Notes under the pieces: model-generated
The model's database searches: none
What the model was told of the DNA's origin: nothing
What the model saw: only the letters and a program-made list of their open reading frames with translations
Source: Acidimicrobiia bacterium
GTDB lineage: Bacteria > Actinomycetota > Acidimicrobiia > Acidimicrobiales > AC-14
Reading direction: 5' to 3'
NCBI GenBank assembly: GCA_019243595.1
Contig: JAFAUA010000061.1
Location: 1-5,519 of the forward strand
Length of the DNA stretch: 5,519 nucleotides
Shown: positions 4,883 through 5,519 of the stretch, piece after piece
Layout of the letters: each line of letters begins with the position of its first letter
Numbering within the stretch: the first letter of the stretch is position 1
Position numbers and translations under genes: made by a program

Positions 4883-5519
4883 GCGACCGTCTTCAGCTGG
4901 GTGTACTCGAGGAGTCCGTAGTCGCCGTACTCGCGGCCGATGCCGGAGTGCTTGTAACCACCGAACGGCCCCCACAGGTGAGGTCCACCCGCGCCGCCGT
5001 TGATGGTGACGGTGCCCGCCTGCATCTCCTGGGCGATCTCATACGCGCGCACCGGCTTGGGGTGCCAGATCGACGCCGCCAACCCGTACCGGCTGTCGTT
5101 GGCGATCCTGATTCCTTCTTCCTCACCGTCGAAGGGGATCACCACACCGACCGGCCCGAAGATCTCGTCCTGCGCCACGCTCATCGACGACGACACATCG
5201 GCGAACAGGGTGGGTTCGAAGAAGAAGCCCTTCGACGCATCGGCGGGCCGCGTGCCCCCGCACGCCAGACGGGCGCCTTCTGCGGTACCCGCGGCCACGT
5301 ACTTCTCGACCCGCTCCCGCTGCGACTCGCGGATGAGCGGGCCCATCATCGTCTTCTTGTCGGTCGGGTCGCCGACCGTCACCCGGCTCAGCGCCCCTTG
5401 CATGGCCTCGACGACCTCGTCGTACACCGACCGGTCGGCGAGGATCCGCGTCGGCAGAGCGCACCCCTGCCCAGCGTGGATGGTGAAGCCGGCGGCCGCG
5501 CCTTGCGCAAACTTCTTCG
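4861..5519 (-). CDS. Aldehyde dehydrogenase, NAD(P)-dependent, partial (C-terminal part)
   Basis: The frame is open to the right edge of the window. The first complete codon is at 5517, and 218 residues remain before TAG at 4863-4861. The GTG near 5427 lies inside the conserved region and is not a true start. The visible part begins just before the catalytic cysteine: G16-Q-G-C19-A-L-P-T-R, numbered from the first complete codon, followed by the strand E-I-F-G-P-V of the nucleotide-binding side and the C-terminal G-G-Y-K-H-S-G-I-G-R-E, all standard aldehyde dehydrogenase hallmarks. About half the protein, including the NAD-binding Rossmann part and the general-base Glu, lies outside the window (family length is about 480). 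It would oxidise an aldehyde to a carboxylate, a logical step after P450 hydroxylation and alcohol oxidation. Its last 22 bases overlap the acyl-CoA dehydrogenase start, so these two genes are coupled. Confidence 0.93.
   Translation of the reverse strand, partial: KKFAQGAAAGFTIHAGQGCALPTRILADRSVYDEVVEAMQGALSRVTVGDPTDKKTMMGPLIRESQRERVEKYVAAGTAEGARLACGGTRPADASKGFFFEPTLFADVSSSMSVAQDEIFGPVGVVIPFDGEEEGIRIANDSRYGLAASIWHPKPVRAYEIAQEMQAGTVTINGGAGGPHLWGPFGGYKHSGIGREYGDYGLLEYTQLKTVAWSAGRP

Larger units (their letters stand above)
843..5519 (-). other. Predicted five-gene catabolic operon (open at right edge)
   Basis: Aldehyde dehydrogenase, acyl-CoA dehydrogenase, P450, SCO6745-family protein and SDR follow one another on the minus strand with overlaps of 22, 4 and 4 bases and a gap of 10 bases. 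No space is left for internal promoters other than inside coding sequence, so the promoter must lie beyond the right edge. The 2TM gene may extend the transcript to the hairpin at 455-527. The enzyme set suits hydroxylation, alcohol and aldehyde oxidation, and beta-oxidation-type desaturation of a lipid-like substrate. Confidence 0.8.

Noticed and set aside
4001..4921. 306-residue + strand open frame opposite the acyl-CoA dehydrogenase
   Set aside because: It is antisense to a gene with complete family motifs and its translation resembles no known domain.
4861..5427. Aldehyde dehydrogenase as a short 188-residue gene starting at GTG 5427
   Set aside because: The frame continues upstream through the conserved catalytic-cysteine motif (G-Q-G-C) to the window edge, so the gene is partial, not short.
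1..5519. Mobile element, CRISPR array, tRNA or phage-like content
   Set aside because: I saw no spaced direct repeats, transposase or integrase motifs, cloverleaf-like sequence or terminal repeats; coding sequence fills nearly the whole window.

Overview
The window looks like chromosomal DNA from a high-GC actinobacterium. The GC-rich third codon positions, the ATGA stop/start overlaps, a protein of the SCO6745 family and a lipid-type acyl-CoA dehydrogenase plus cytochrome P450 all point that way. A mycobacterium-like or Acidimicrobiia-like host is plausible, but the genus cannot be read from the sequence. I see no mobile element, CRISPR array, tRNA or rRNA.

Layout. The left edge (1-453, + strand) holds the C-terminal part of a dimeric alpha/beta-barrel (EthD-like) protein. 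It converges on a block of minus-strand genes that fills the rest of the window. A strong nested inverted repeat (455-527) lies at the point of convergence and probably ends transcription from one or both sides. Reading the minus strand in its own 5'->3' direction (from the right edge), the genes are: an aldehyde dehydrogenase cut by the window edge (4861-5519), an acyl-CoA dehydrogenase (3755-4882), a cytochrome P450 (2523-3758), an SCO6745-family helix-turn-helix-like protein (1663-2526), a short-chain dehydrogenase/reductase (843-1652), and, after a 54-base gap, a small 2TM-domain membrane protein (519-788) with its own strong ribosome binding site.

How the genes fit together. The first five minus-strand genes are packed with overlaps of 22, 4 and 4 bases and then a 10-base gap, so they are almost certainly one translationally coupled operon. 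The enzyme set suggests oxidative breakdown of a lipid or isoprenoid/sterol-like molecule. The P450 would hydroxylate a carbon, the SDR would oxidise the alcohol, the aldehyde dehydrogenase would make the acid, and, after CoA activation by an enzyme not present here, the acyl-CoA dehydrogenase would introduce a double bond. This order and the substrate are inference. No CoA ligase, ferredoxin or ferredoxin reductase is visible in the window.

The points most worth a second look are the displaced catalytic base of the acyl-CoA dehydrogenase, the unusual active-site layout of the SDR, the SCO6745-family protein of unknown role locked into the middle of the catabolic operon, and the nested hairpin between the convergent genes. 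I do not see evidence for a wholly new type of system.
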